Assembly (NCBI GenBank): GCA_002298335.1
Contig: DBNK01000027.1
Coordinates: 124,001 to 188,000 of the forward strand
DNA length: 64,000 bases
Direction of reading: 5' to 3'
Source: Thalassolituus sp. UBA674
GTDB lineage: Bacteria; Pseudomonadota; Gammaproteobacteria; Pseudomonadales; Oceanobacteraceae
In this document: one piece after another, positions 19,105 to 28,651 of the stretch
How positions within the stretch are numbered: position 1 is the stretch's first letter
Layout: each line of letters opens with the position of its first letter
Notes under the pieces: generated by a model
Told to the model about the DNA's origin: nothing
Databases searched by the model: none
What the model saw: the letters and a program-made list of their open reading frames with translations, nothing else
Position numbers and translations under genes: made by a program

Positions 19105-20058
19105 TCAGGCTCTTTCCCAGTCAAACGCCAACACATCGCTGATGCTGTGCTTACCCTGTGCATGCATCAGCAGCCGGTCCACACCCATCGCCACACCGGC
19201 ACAATCCGGCATACCGGATGCTAAGGCCGCCAGAAGATTCTGATCAGCTTCGCGGCCACCGCCATACTGCTCAAAGCGCTGTGCCTGTTCAACGGCGTCG
19301 GTCAGCTCATGGTAGCCATTGGCCAGTTCTGCACCGTTAAAAAACAACTCAAAGCGCTGTGCCACAGCGACGCCATTGTCATCGGTTGTCACTCTGGCCA
19401 GCGCCGCCTGTGACGCCGGGAAGTCATCAACAAACACCAGGGTATCCGCAGGCAGAGCTGGTTCGACCCGGTGACTCATAATCACATCCAGCCAGCCGTC
19501 ACGGCCCAGCGCCAGATCCTGCCCGGCGCAGTCGCGCCCGATTTCAGCCACTTCTTCGTCACTGGCCTGATGCACAGCCAGTCCGGCGAAATCCAGCATG
19601 GCCTGGCCATAACTGATGCGTAATTCAGGCAACTGCGGAAAGCGCTCTGCCAGCAGCAGACGCATCAGGGCTGCGACTTCATCCATCAGTTGGTGATGGT
19701 TCCAGCCAACCCGGTACCACTCCAGCATGGAGAACTCCGGGTTGTGCTTACGCCCGGCCTCACCAGCACGGAACACTTTGCACAGCTGCCAGATATCCCC
19801 ACTGCCGGCGCACAGCAGGCGCTTCATCGGGTATTCCGGAGAGGTCTGCAGCCAACGGCCCCCTGTTGTCTGCAGAGTGGTCTGCATCGGCTGGATATTC
19901 GGATCGTTGACCGGATAGGTACTCAGCACCGGCGTATCGACTTCAAGCACATCGCGTGCTGCGAAAAAGTCGCGGATGCTGCGGTAAAACGCAGACCGGG
20001 CCCTGAGGAGGGCCCGGTCGCAGGAGGGTTGCCAGTGCTGACCAGAGCGATCAGGCAC
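19105..20058 (-). CDS. epmA: Elongation factor P-(R)-beta-lysine ligase EpmA
   Basis: Class II lysyl-tRNA-synthetase paralogue (PoxA/GenX) that attaches (R)-beta-lysine to Lys34 of EF-P. Motif 2 type sequence [13 protein letters not shown] and motif 3 [15 protein letters not shown] are present, and the anticodon-binding domain is missing, as expected. I favour a GTG start at 20058, which places eight residues before WQPS as in E. coli EpmA (318 residues) and overlaps the efp stop by 8 bp. Another GTG at 20103 would add 15 residues inside efp. With efp and epmB beside it, most of the modification system is here; epmC was not seen. Confidence 0.93.
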   Translation of the reverse strand: MPDRSGQHWQPSCDRALLRARSAFYRSIRDFFAARDVLEVDTPVLSTYPVNDPNIQPMQTTLQTTGGRWLQTSPEYPMKRLLCAGSGDIWQLCKVFRAGEAGRKHNPEFSMLEWYRVGWNHHQLMDEVAALMRLLLAERFPQLPELRISYGQAMLDFAGLAVHQASDEEVAEIGRDCAGQDLALGRDGWLDVIMSHRVEPALPADTLVFVDDFPASQAALARVTTDDNGVAVAQRFELFFNGAELANGYHELTDAVEQAQRFEQYGGGREADQNLLAALASGMPDCAGVAMGVDRLLMHAQGKHSISDVLAFDWERA

Positions 20059-20617
20059 GGCTGACGTATTCGCCGGTACGGGTGTCGATACGCAGTTTTT
20101 CACCGATGTTGATGAACAGCGGGACTTTCACCACTGCGCCGGTAGCCAGAGTGGCGGGCTTGCTGCCACCCTGCGCGGTGTCGCCTTTAACGCCGGGGTC
20201 GGTCTCGGTCACTTCCAGCTCAACGAAGTTCGGTGGGGTTACCGTCAGTACGGCACCGTTAAACAGGGTCACGACATAGACGTCCTGTTCTTTCAGCCAC
20301 TTAACGGTATCACCCACAGCTTCGGCGGAAGCACCGTGCTGCTCAAACGAGCCATCAGTAGCCATGAAGTGCCAGAACTCGCCATCGGTGTAGAGGTATT
20401 CCATGTCCAGTTCCATCACGTCGGCGCCTTCGAGGGAGTCGCCGGACTTGAAGGTTTTCTCAACCACACGACCGGTACGCAGGTTACGCAGTTTCACGCG
20501 GTTGAAGGCCTGCCCTTTCCCCGGTTTGACGTATTCGTTTTCAGTGATGGAGCATGGCTCATTGTCCAGCATGACTTTGAGACCTGATTTGAATTCGTTG
20601 GTAGAATAGTTAGCCAT
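20051..20617 (-). CDS. efp: Translation elongation factor P
   Basis: Ribosome factor that relieves stalling at polyproline. The 188 residues form three beta-barrel domains. The loop KPGKGQAF carries Lys34, the residue beta-lysylated by EpmA in the E. coli-type pathway. This differs from the rhamnosylated arginine of Pseudomonas EF-P and agrees with the epmA and epmB genes on either side. The ATG is divergent from epmB with only about 35 bp between starts. Confidence 0.97.
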   Translation of the reverse strand: MANYSTNEFKSGLKVMLDNEPCSITENEYVKPGKGQAFNRVKLRNLRTGRVVEKTFKSGDSLEGADVMELDMEYLYTDGEFWHFMATDGSFEQHGASAEAVGDTVKWLKEQDVYVVTLFNGAVLTVTPPNFVELEVTETDPGVKGDTAQGGSKPATLATGAVVKVPLFINIGEKLRIDTRTGEYVSRA

Positions 20618-20652
20618 GTTTGCTTCCAGATTATTCAGAGACTTCAGATAAG

Positions 20653-21672
20653 GTGCGTATCATAACGCGAACCCCACCAGCTGACGAACCCCGCGACTGG
20701 CGGCAGATTCTGGCGGACTCCTTCCGCGATATCAACAGTCTGCTCCGTTATCTGGAGATTGATACTCATCCGGCTGCCCGGGCGCTTCTGGCCAGCGATT
20801 CTTTCCCCCTGCTGGTGCCGCGGCCGTTTGCACAGCGGATGCAACGGGGCAACCCCGACGATCCTCTGTTACTTCAGGTGCTGCCACAGGCCAGTGAGCT
20901 GGAAACTGCTCCCGGCTTTGTCGCGGACCCTCTGGCCGAAAAACACAGCAACATACGTTCGGGCATTATTCATAAATATCAGGGACGGGTTCTGCTTCTG
21001 GCAGCCACCGGCTGTGCCGTGAACTGCCGCTATTGTTTCCGCCGTCATTTTGATTATCAGAATAATCGCATCGGCCGCAAAGAGTGGCAGGAGGCTCTGG
21101 ATTATGTACGCTCAGATATCAGTATTTCAGAAGTGATTCTCAGTGGTGGCGACCCTCTGATGCTCAGTGATGAGGCTCTGAATGAACTGCTTATGCTGAT
21201 TGAGGATATCCCTCACATCAGCCGGCTGCGAATTCATACGCGCCTGCCGGTGGTGATCCCGCAGCGTCTGACAGACACATTTATCCGGAATCTGAACAAC
21301 AGCCGCCTTGGCACATCCGTAGTCTTACATATTAATCATCCACAGGAACTGCACGATCTGCACGCGGCCCCGTTACAGGCACTCAGATCAGGCGGAACCT
21401 GGCTGCTGAATCAATCCGTATTACTCAACGGAGTGAATAATGAGGCAGGCATACTGCGCCAGCTGAGCGAAGCACTGTTCAGCTACGGTATTTCTCCTTA
21501 TTATCTGCATATGCCGGACAGAGTGGCCGGCACACATCAGTTTGATGTATCAGAGCAGGACGCTCTGAGGTTATACAGGGATTTACGCAGCGTATTACCG
21601 GGATATCTCGTTCCGCAACTCGTCAGAGAACGCGCAGGTGTACCTTTTAAATCCGTGATGGCTGATTGCTGA
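20653..21672 (+). CDS. epmB: EF-P beta-lysylation protein EpmB (lysine 2,3-aminomutase family)
   Basis: Radical-SAM, PLP-dependent enzyme that converts (S)-alpha-lysine to (R)-beta-lysine for EF-P. The radical-SAM motif CAVNCRYC (Cys121, 125, 128) is followed by FRRHF. Also present are [18 protein letters not shown] and [12 protein letters not shown] with the PLP lysine region further on. The GTG at 20653 (reading VRIITRTPP) aligns with the E. coli N terminus; a TTG at 20620 would add 11 residues but lies 3 bases from the efp start. It is divergent from efp, the partner substrate. Confidence 0.94.
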   Translation: MRIITRTPPADEPRDWRQILADSFRDINSLLRYLEIDTHPAARALLASDSFPLLVPRPFAQRMQRGNPDDPLLLQVLPQASELETAPGFVADPLAEKHSNIRSGIIHKYQGRVLLLAATGCAVNCRYCFRRHFDYQNNRIGRKEWQEALDYVRSDISISEVILSGGDPLMLSDEALNELLMLIEDIPHISRLRIHTRLPVVIPQRLTDTFIRNLNNSRLGTSVVLHINHPQELHDLHAAPLQALRSGGTWLLNQSVLLNGVNNEAGILRQLSEALFSYGISPYYLHMPDRVAGTHQFDVSEQDALRLYRDLRSVLPGYLVPQLVRERAGVPFKSVMADC

Positions 21673-21828
21673 ATCCAATAAAAACGCAAAATGGGATTCA
21701 GACAACAGGCTTTTCTGTTCACTTTTTTCGCGTAAAGTCGTGTAATTGAGTATGAACAAGTGTGCAGAAAGTGATTTTATAACTATATATTAATAGAACA
21801 GTCACACTTAATGCTGACAGGTAATTAA

Positions 21829-23628
21829 ATGAACACTGCAGGTTCACCGATACAGCTGCGCGTACCGGCCGCTACCCGGCCATCGCTGACGTTCTGTGAC
21901 TCCAACGTTGCGGCCATTGCTGAGTGGGCGAATTCCCTGCCGATGGCCAATACCGGCGAGGTAGCCAAAGCCCTGTTCAATGCGATCCGCGAAGTAAACC
22001 AGTGGGATACCAGCTCCAGCATCCGTTACCAGTCTCTCGAAACTCTGCGCTCTTATCTGTATTCCACCACGCGCATGCTCGGCAAACATTTCCTGCAGGC
22101 GGGAGACTCTCTTTCAGAGCAGCAGGTAAAAGTTGCTAACCTGCACCACTCCCTGCTGGAGCAGCTGGCCATCGGCTACCGCATGGTCATTGCCAAAAAA
22201 GTACGGTATCCACGCAGCACCGATAAATCCAAACACATTCTGACCGTCTCTCTTTACCGTGCGATGACAGTGACAGCAGAAATTATTCTGCATGCCTCCA
22301 TGCTGCACCGGTCAGCACCGGCGCGCTGCTGGCTGGATGTGAATCAGCTATACCTGATTGCTGAGGCGCGTGGACTGACCGATATTCAGGTCAGCAATCC
22401 GCATCTGGCGTTTTCCGATTCGGCCAGTATTCAGGATGCCTTTATCCGCGTTCACCTGCTGGGACTTGCCCGCACTCCGAGTCTGCGCCAGCAGGACATT
22501 GCTTACCTTTACCGTGCTACCGAGCAATGGGCTTTTCTGTGCGAAATCAATGGTCCGGATGACAAAGGCTCGCTGTTCACCATTGATCTGACCGACGACC
22601 GCCCGGCGCGCTACCAGAGTCAGGTAAAAGACGTGTTGCCTGAACGCCACCGCAAACTGAACACCGCCTCTCTGGTACAGGCATTGAAATCACACATCGC
22701 CAACCCGGAGAAGAATCTCAGCCAGGGGATTGTGGTTCCTGACAACGTCAGCGAGGTGGTACTCAACCATGTCGTAAAATGCTGGGGAATTCAGTGGCAA
22801 CGTTCCTTCCGTCGTGCCAAGGAAAACGATGAACTGACCCTCTGTATCGGCATGACGGCGCTGCATTATTTCTGTTCAGAACAGCAGGAATTCAAAGACG
22901 TCCTGCACCTCCTGAACAAAAAACCCGTACAGGAAGAACAGGACGAACTGTTCAGCCAGACCCGTACCCGCAAAGTCGATTACGACATCTGGTCAGGTGG
23001 TTTTGATGTGGAATATCTTGATGAAGAGCCAGCTCCGCTGTCTCTGCAGACAGAGGTTGTCCCTCCACCGGAGCAGCTGCCGGAAAGTCCTCCTGCACAT
23101 GACCTTTACAAGGTCCGGCTGATCAACATCAGTCCTGGTGGCTATGGTCTGCACTGGACGGGCAAGCGTGCTAAGTCACTGCAGCCGGGAGAACTGGTGG
23201 GCATCCGTGAAGATGGCCGCAGCCAGTGGTCCATTGGTGTGATCAGCTGGATGAATCATCCGCAATCAGAAGGCGTACAGATCGGTGTGGAACTCCTGTC
23301 TCCCAACGGAGAACCGGCGGCGGCCCGCCTGCTGAACAAAAAAGGCATCAACGATCAGCCAGTCCGTGCTCTCATCCTGCCGGAGATCAAAGCCATTGCT
23401 CAACCCGTCTCTGTGCTGGTGCCCAGACTGCACTTCCGCCAGGGCAGCAAAGTGGAAATTTTTCATCCTACCCTGTCCGGTCGCTTCCAGCTGACCGCGC
23501 AGATGAAAGAGACACACAGCTTCTGCCGCTTCCAGTTCAGGAAGCAGGAAACACACCCGGATCAGACCGCGTTAACAGAAAACGGCGGTTCAGGGGATGA
23601 ATTTGATTCTATTTGGAATAAACTCTGA
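21829..23628 (+). CDS. PilZ-like domain protein upstream of fimX (PA4958-like)
   Basis: A 599-residue protein. Residues 1-400 are mostly helical and I recognise no enzyme. Residues about 425-590 contain a PilZ-type beta-barrel segment (KVRLINISPGGYGLHW, matching the NxSxxG part of the cyclic-di-GMP motif; the RxxxR part is not clear). It stands 30 bp before fimX in the same direction, and the order psd - this gene - fimX - serB equals the P. aeruginosa PA4957-PA4960 region as I recall it. Inference: works with FimX in cyclic-di-GMP control of type IV pili or another surface function. An AT-rich 156-bp leader precedes it. Confidence 0.75.
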   Translation: MNTAGSPIQLRVPAATRPSLTFCDSNVAAIAEWANSLPMANTGEVAKALFNAIREVNQWDTSSSIRYQSLETLRSYLYSTTRMLGKHFLQAGDSLSEQQVKVANLHHSLLEQLAIGYRMVIAKKVRYPRSTDKSKHILTVSLYRAMTVTAEIILHASMLHRSAPARCWLDVNQLYLIAEARGLTDIQVSNPHLAFSDSASIQDAFIRVHLLGLARTPSLRQQDIAYLYRATEQWAFLCEINGPDDKGSLFTIDLTDDRPARYQSQVKDVLPERHRKLNTASLVQALKSHIANPEKNLSQGIVVPDNVSEVVLNHVVKCWGIQWQRSFRRAKENDELTLCIGMTALHYFCSEQQEFKDVLHLLNKKPVQEEQDELFSQTRTRKVDYDIWSGGFDVEYLDEEPAPLSLQTEVVPPPEQLPESPPAHDLYKVRLINISPGGYGLHWTGKRAKSLQPGELVGIREDGRSQWSIGVISWMNHPQSEGVQIGVELLSPNGEPAAARLLNKKGINDQPVRALILPEIKAIAQPVSVLVPRLHFRQGSKVEIFHPTLSGRFQLTAQMKETHSFCRFQFRKQETHPDQTALTENGGSGDEFDSIWNKL

Positions 23629-23658
23629 GGCTGAACTGTCCAACAATCTTAAATAATA

Positions 23659-25719
23659 ATGTCATTAGCGTCCGGCGATACCTTACATGTGCTGTTTCTG
23701 ACAGCCACCCTCAATCAGTCCGAGGATATCCTTAACCTCATCCGTAACTCCGGAACTCCGATCCGCGGCCGCACCGTGGCCAGCCATGAAGAATTTTCCC
23801 AGACCGTGCGTGAATCCCGCTGGGATGCCGTAGTCGTTGATCCGGGCCTGGACAATATTGAGTACCGCACCCTGCTCAAGCAGCTGTCACACCTGCAGCT
23901 GGATATCCCGCTGATTCTGATTCCCGCCAAGGTCACAGCAAAACTGCAGGACACGGCACTCAATGAAGGCGCAGCTGCGGTCATCGCCGCCGATCATGGT
24001 CCGTCGCTCATGCACACCCTGATCAATGAAGTTCGCCACCTGCGTGACCGTCATCAGATCCGTAAGCTGCAGATATTGCTCAGCGAAGCGGAAAAACGCA
24101 GTGAGACTCTGTTGCAGCACAGTGAAGAGCCCTTTGCGTATATTCAGGAAGGTATTCATGTGTACGCCAATCCGGCCTACCTGAAACTCTTCGGTGCCAA
24201 AGACGCTGATGAACTGGATGGCATGCCGGTTCTGGACATGGTCGCCGCCGAATCCCAGACCGTTCTGAAAGAGCTGCTGAAAACCACGGATACGGTCCAG
24301 TCACCGGAAATACGCTTTGTCAGTGTCTCCGGGGACGACAGCTTTGCCGCCAGCGCCGAATTCAGCGCCATTCTCTGGGAAGGTGAGCAATGCCTGCAGA
24401 TCAAAATTACGGATGTACCCGGGCAGGCCCCGGCAGCCGTCGCCGCATCACCAGAACCAGCTCTTAACCCGGCCCCGGTCGCGCCTCCGGCAGCCCAGCT
24501 GTATTCTGAGGCCTACCTGCGCGAACATCTCGATAAAGCCATTTCAGACGCCGTCATGCATGGTCAGAAATCCGTGCTGATTGGCCTGATCTCGCATTCC
24601 CGCGCGGCACCGACGGCTGAGCAGCAGGCTCTGAGCATCTCAGCCCTGATTTCAGCACTTGCCACCTCAGAACAGGTGATTCCTGTCGGCGGCACCGTAC
24701 GTGACAGCGATATCGCGCTGCTGATCCCGCTGCCGGAAGGGGTGCAGAGTACGGAATTCCTCAATGCGGTACAGCAACAACTGACCGCGCTCCTGCAGCA
24801 ACAGAGCATTGTTTTCAGCGCCGGGCTGACACTGATTACCCAGGACAGCCGGGCCGAAGTCTGCCTGCAGCAGGTTTATGATGCCGCAGAGCAGGCAGAG
24901 CACCGTGACAGTCTGTGTTACTCAGCTGAAATCGCTGCCACCAGTCAGGCCCAGCCGGATATGGAAGCCCTGCTCAGCGACGCGCTGAGTAATAATCGCC
25001 TCAAGCTGATGTTCCAGCCTCTGGTCAGCATGCGTGGTGATGAAAATGAACACTACGAAGTTCTGCTGCGGGTCAACAACGGTCATGAAGACGTATCTGT
25101 CGGTGAATTCCTGATCGGCAACCGTGTCAACGATGAACTCAAATGCCGGATCGACCGCTGGGTAATACTGAATACCTGCCGGGTACTGGTACAACAAGGT
25201 GCGCAGGCGCGTAAAACCCGCGCCTTCGTTAACCTCTGTGGTGCCTCACTGGCTGACGACAGCCTGGTTCCCTGGGTGCGCACCACCATTGCCAATGCCA
25301 GACTGAGTCCATCCAGTCTGGTGCTGCAGATTGCTGAAGAAGATGCCAGCCGTCAGACCGCCAAGGCCAAGAAGTTCCTGTATCAGGTTCAGGCCAGTCA
25401 GATCCGCTCCTCCATCTGTCACTTCGGCTGCTCACTGTCACACGAAGACCTGCTGAAAACCCTGAAGCTGGATTACGTCAAAATCGACGGTTCGTACGTG
25501 AGGGAAATGACTGAGAATCCGGGCGAATCCAAAGAACTGATGAGCCTGCTGAAGAAAGTCCACGCTTCGGAGCGTAAAAGCATTGTGCCCTGCATTGAGA
25601 GTGCCGCGACCGTCTCACGCATCTGGCAGTTTGGTATTCACTTTATTCAGGGGTACTACGTACAGGGGCCACTGTCGGCCATGACGTATGATTTCAGCGA
25701 GGAAACGGAAGATCAGTGA
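23659..25719 (+). CDS. fimX: FimX-like protein: REC-like, PAS, degenerate GGDEF and EAL domains
   Basis: The 686 residues fit FimX of P. aeruginosa (about 690), a cyclic-di-GMP receptor that controls type IV pilus assembly and twitching. Visible parts are a receiver-like domain (about 8-120) without a clear Asp/Lys set, PAS (about 145-255), an Ala/Pro-rich linker, a GGDEF-like domain (285-410) and an EAL-like domain (430-680). In the GGDEF-like domain the signature is RDSDI, so no cyclase activity is expected. In the EAL-like domain EAL is EVL and the DDFGTG loop is CHFGCS, so no phosphodiesterase activity is expected, though binding is possible. Location between the PilZ gene and serB supports the name. 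Confidence 0.88.
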   Translation: MSLASGDTLHVLFLTATLNQSEDILNLIRNSGTPIRGRTVASHEEFSQTVRESRWDAVVVDPGLDNIEYRTLLKQLSHLQLDIPLILIPAKVTAKLQDTALNEGAAAVIAADHGPSLMHTLINEVRHLRDRHQIRKLQILLSEAEKRSETLLQHSEEPFAYIQEGIHVYANPAYLKLFGAKDADELDGMPVLDMVAAESQTVLKELLKTTDTVQSPEIRFVSVSGDDSFAASAEFSAILWEGEQCLQIKITDVPGQAPAAVAASPEPALNPAPVAPPAAQLYSEAYLREHLDKAISDAVMHGQKSVLIGLISHSRAAPTAEQQALSISALISALATSEQVIPVGGTVRDSDIALLIPLPEGVQSTEFLNAVQQQLTALLQQQSIVFSAGLTLITQDSRAEVCLQQVYDAAEQAEHRDSLCYSAEIAATSQAQPDMEALLSDALSNNRLKLMFQPLVSMRGDENEHYEVLLRVNNGHEDVSVGEFLIGNRVNDELKCRIDRWVILNTCRVLVQQGAQARKTRAFVNLCGASLADDSLVPWVRTTIANARLSPSSLVLQIAEEDASRQTAKAKKFLYQVQASQIRSSICHFGCSLSHEDLLKTLKLDYVKIDGSYVREMTENPGESKELMSLLKKVHASERKSIVPCIESAATVSRIWQFGIHFIQGYYVQGPLSAMTYDFSEETEDQ

Positions 25720-25727
25720 TCTTCCGT
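25705..25727. terminator. Perfect 10-bp hairpin between convergent fimX and serB
   Basis: ACGGAAGATC and GATCTTCCGT pair perfectly around a 3-base loop (AGT). The fimX stop codon lies inside the stem. There is no T-run on either side, so it may act as an mRNA end stabiliser or a shared weak terminator. Confidence 0.45.
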
Positions 25728-25737
25728 CAGCGGTGGT

Positions 25738-26946
25738 TCACGATATATCTCTGTCGTGATAACCGAGAAGATATAAAACGCCATCAAGACCCATATTCGA
25801 GATCGCATGACGTGCGTTTTCTTTCACCAGCGGCTTGGCGCGGAACGCAATCCCCAGACCGGCAATCGACAGCATCGGCAGGTCATTCGCACCATCACCG
25901 ACCGCAATGGTCTGCTCCAGACGGATGCCCTCACGGGCCGCCAGCTCACGCAGTAATTCGGCTTTGCGCTGACCATCCACAATGCGTCCGCTGACCTCAC
26001 CGGTCACAACACCATCCTGCATGTCCAGCTCGTTGGCGAAGACGTAATCGATACCCAGCTTTTCCTGCAGATAACGGCCAAAATAGGTAAAGCCGCCCGA
26101 CAGAATTGCCGTGGTGTAGCCCAGTGCACGCAGGTTGCTGATCAGGCGCTCAGCCCCTTCGGTGACCGGCAGACGCTCGGCAATGCCCTGCAGTACATCC
26201 CCGCTGAGACCCTTCAGCAGACCAACACGCTGGCGGAAACTCTCGGAGAAATCCAGTTCACCCTGCATTGCCCGTTCGGTGATCTCTGCGACCTGCTCAC
26301 CGACACCGGCGGCCGCGGCCAGCTCATCAATCACTTCGGCTTCGATCAGGGTGGAGTCCATATCAAACGCCACCAGACGGCGGGTGCGGCGGTAGACGTC
26401 ATCTTCCTGCACGGCGATGTCCACGCCCAGCTCATTGGCAACCTGCAGGAACTGAGTACGCATCTGCGCCTGATCGGCAGCACCACGGACCGAGAACTCA
26501 ACGCAGGCCCGGGTAGAGGTATTGGATTCCGTCAGTGAAACCCGGCCGGACAGGCGGTGAATCTGATCAATATTGAGGTTGTGGCCAGCAGCAATGGCGG
26601 TGATACGGGCAATGGCTTCTGACTCGATCGCCCTGCCAAGCAGGGTGATGATATGACGTGGTTTACCCTGCTGGGCAACCCAGTGCTCATAACTTTCCGG
26701 AGTGACCGGGGTGAAGGTCACGGCCAGCCCCATTTCGTGCACCCGGAACAGGATGTCTTTCAGCACCGGCGCTGAAGAAGCCTGATCAGGAATTGCCGCC
26801 AGAATCCCCAGTGACAGTGTGTCGTGAATTTCGGCCTGGCCGATATCCAGGATCGTAACCTTGTACTGAGCCAGAATGCCGCTCAGCGAAGCAGTGACGC
26901 CGGGCCGGTCGGCCCCCGTCACGCGGATTAACACCAGTTCTGTCAC
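25738..26946 (-). CDS. serB: Phosphoserine phosphatase SerB
   Basis: Last enzyme of serine synthesis, a HAD-family phosphatase. The 402 residues include two N-terminal ACT-like domains (about 1-80 and 95-175) and the catalytic part: motif I AFDMDSTLIEAEVID, motif II ILSGGFTYF, and motif IV GDGANDLPML. The long ACT-bearing form is the Pseudomonas type. It starts with GTG. It converges with fimX and lies about 25 bp downstream of a 56-residue gene. Confidence 0.95.
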   Translation of the reverse strand: MTELVLIRVTGADRPGVTASLSGILAQYKVTILDIGQAEIHDTLSLGILAAIPDQASSAPVLKDILFRVHEMGLAVTFTPVTPESYEHWVAQQGKPRHIITLLGRAIESEAIARITAIAAGHNLNIDQIHRLSGRVSLTESNTSTRACVEFSVRGAADQAQMRTQFLQVANELGVDIAVQEDDVYRRTRRLVAFDMDSTLIEAEVIDELAAAAGVGEQVAEITERAMQGELDFSESFRQRVGLLKGLSGDVLQGIAERLPVTEGAERLISNLRALGYTTAILSGGFTYFGRYLQEKLGIDYVFANELDMQDGVVTGEVSGRIVDGQRKAELLRELAAREGIRLEQTIAVGDGANDLPMLSIAGLGIAFRAKPLVKENARHAISNMGLDGVLYLLGYHDRDIS

Positions 26947-26971
26947 AGAAAAATCCTGACGTCAGATAAGA

Positions 26972-27142
26972 TCAGAGCTTAGCGGCGTCGGTTTTGGCTG
27001 CGGCGAGAACGCCACGCAGTTCTTCAACCAGATCTTTGGCTTCATGGGTAGACAGAGCACGGATACGGTCCTTGCTCATCAGAAACAGGCCTTTTTCCAG
27101 CTTTTCCAGTTTTTCCTGCAGAGACTGCTTCACATCACTCAT
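26972..27142 (-). CDS. Small helical protein of 56 residues
   Basis: Short gene with a clear ribosome binding site (GAGGA, 7 bases before the ATG at 27142) and a TGA at 26972. The product starts MSDVKQSLQEKLEKLEKG, continues with LMSKDRIRALS and ends AAAKTDAAKL. It is highly charged and predicted all-helical, with a coiled-coil-like first half. I do not recognise the family. It is upstream of serB on the same strand with a 25-bp gap, so the two are probably co-transcribed. Confidence 0.7.
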   Translation of the reverse strand: MSDVKQSLQEKLEKLEKGLFLMSKDRIRALSTHEAKDLVEELRGVLAAAKTDAAKL

Positions 27143-27225
27143 CACAATTCCTCACTGTAAACACGGCTACCCCCGGACTGAATAGTCACGGACCGGATAA
27201 TATGGTCGGCAAGACCCTTTCAACA

Positions 27226-27254
27226 TTGGTCTTATGCCGGGCGGCGCATATAAT
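27226..27254 (+). promoter_or_regulatory. Candidate sigma-70 promoter for the pseudo-cyclase gene
   Basis: TTGGTC, 17-base spacer, TATAAT. The -10 box is perfect and the -35 box matches 3 of 6. A start near 27261 would leave a leader of about 32 bases before the ATG at 27293. Confidence 0.45.
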
Positions 27255-27292
27255 AACACCATTGCCCCAGAAAATTCCGACCTTTAAATCAC

Positions 27293-28630
27293 ATGAATAC
27301 AAGCGGCCTGACTTTTATTGATAAGCTCAGCACCAGTCAGCGTGCCGGTCTTCTGGTCGCCTTCGTGGTGCTGATTGCCGGTGCTCTCATCAGCGGCGTG
27401 ACTTACCTGCAGCTGCACAGCCAACTGACCCAGCAGACCGACCGGGAGCAGGATCGCCAGCTGCAGCACCTTGGTAGTCTGCTGATTCCCAACCTGATCC
27501 GCAGCGACCGCATCAGCCTCAATCTGGCCCTGAACGACTGGGAACGCGGACCAGCCATGGCCGGTGTCCGTCTGCTGGATAAATCCGGCTCCGTACTGAC
27601 CACCACCGGCACCCATGAAGGCAGCCTGATCAGCCGTGAGATCACTCAGGACGGGATCACCTACGGCACGCTCGAAGGCTTCACTGACTACAGCGGCGTC
27701 AACCAGGTCAGCGGTCAGTTTGCGGCTCTGGTGATCATGATGTCGGCCGGGCTGTCCCTGCTCAGCGGCCTGATGGTCTGGCTGCTCGCAGAACGTTACA
27801 GTCGCTATCTGTCACAGGTCGAAGAACGACTGCTGGAATGGCACAAGGGTGGCCCCCTGTCGCTGCCGGAAGATCCGGACAGCCCCGGACTGCAGTCCCT
27901 GCATGACACTCTGACCCGGATTGAACACAGCGAGAATCAGCGCCGTGCGGTGAGCGAAGCCCTCAGCCAGTTTATGGGCAGTGGCAACTCTTCTCTGCCA
28001 GACCCGATGAAGTATTACGACTGCGCCATGCTGTTTATCGAAATTCAGGATCTGGAAGTGCTGCAGAACCGCCTCAGTGCGGAAGAGCTGACCCACACCC
28101 TCAACCAGTACCACCAGTTACTGACCCGCTCCGCGAAACTCTACAACGGCACGGTCGACCGTTACCTGGGTGATGGCATCGTTATTCTGTTTGGTGTGCC
28201 GAACAACGACCAGAACGCCGCCATGCACTGCCTCTACGCAGCGCGTCTGTTTACCGGTCTGGTCAATCATCTGCGCGAACACAGCTCGGCCATGCTGCCG
28301 CTGGAGTTCAATATCGCCGCACACTGGGGCCCGGTACTGATGGCACCGATTCAGGACAACGTTTCCACCCAGTACAGTCTGATCGGTGACACCATTCACT
28401 GGGCCTATCATCTGGCCAACCACAGCGAAGAACGTCGCGTCATGGTCAGCCAGACCCTGATCGAACAGATGGAAAACGGCCACGACATCATCTGGCAGAA
28501 AGGGCCGGAAGTAAAAGACCTGCATGGTGAGATCCAGCCCTGTTACTGGCTGGATACCCTGCCGGAAAAAACGGAAGCCCTGATCAAACGCCAGATTCAG
28601 CACATCACCAGCATGACAGAGAAGGTCTGA
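27293..28630 (+). CDS. Membrane protein with degenerate class III cyclase domain
   Basis: The 445 residues contain an N-terminal helix (about 17-40), a periplasmic sensor region (40-135), a second helix (about 140-165), a linker, and a class III nucleotidyl cyclase homology domain (about 235-420). The domain aligns over VDRYLGDGIVILFG, AAHWGPVLM and SLIGDTIHWAYHLAN. Key residues are changed: the first metal aspartate region reads FIEIQDLE, the substrate lysine position is Arg, and the transition-state Asn and Arg of the NLAARL motif are both His. Only the GDG aspartate is kept. It is therefore probably a receptor or scaffold, not an active cyclase. It converges with tapT. Confidence 0.75.
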   Translation: MNTSGLTFIDKLSTSQRAGLLVAFVVLIAGALISGVTYLQLHSQLTQQTDREQDRQLQHLGSLLIPNLIRSDRISLNLALNDWERGPAMAGVRLLDKSGSVLTTTGTHEGSLISREITQDGITYGTLEGFTDYSGVNQVSGQFAALVIMMSAGLSLLSGLMVWLLAERYSRYLSQVEERLLEWHKGGPLSLPEDPDSPGLQSLHDTLTRIEHSENQRRAVSEALSQFMGSGNSSLPDPMKYYDCAMLFIEIQDLEVLQNRLSAEELTHTLNQYHQLLTRSAKLYNGTVDRYLGDGIVILFGVPNNDQNAAMHCLYAARLFTGLVNHLREHSSAMLPLEFNIAAHWGPVLMAPIQDNVSTQYSLIGDTIHWAYHLANHSEERRVMVSQTLIEQMENGHDIIWQKGPEVKDLHGEIQPCYWLDTLPEKTEALIKRQIQHITSMTEKV

Positions 28631-28651
28631 TCGCCCGAGGCGAGCCCTGAT

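Noticed and set aside
20620..20652. TTG start for epmB
   Set aside because: It would begin three bases from the divergent efp start and adds residues absent from E. coli EpmB.
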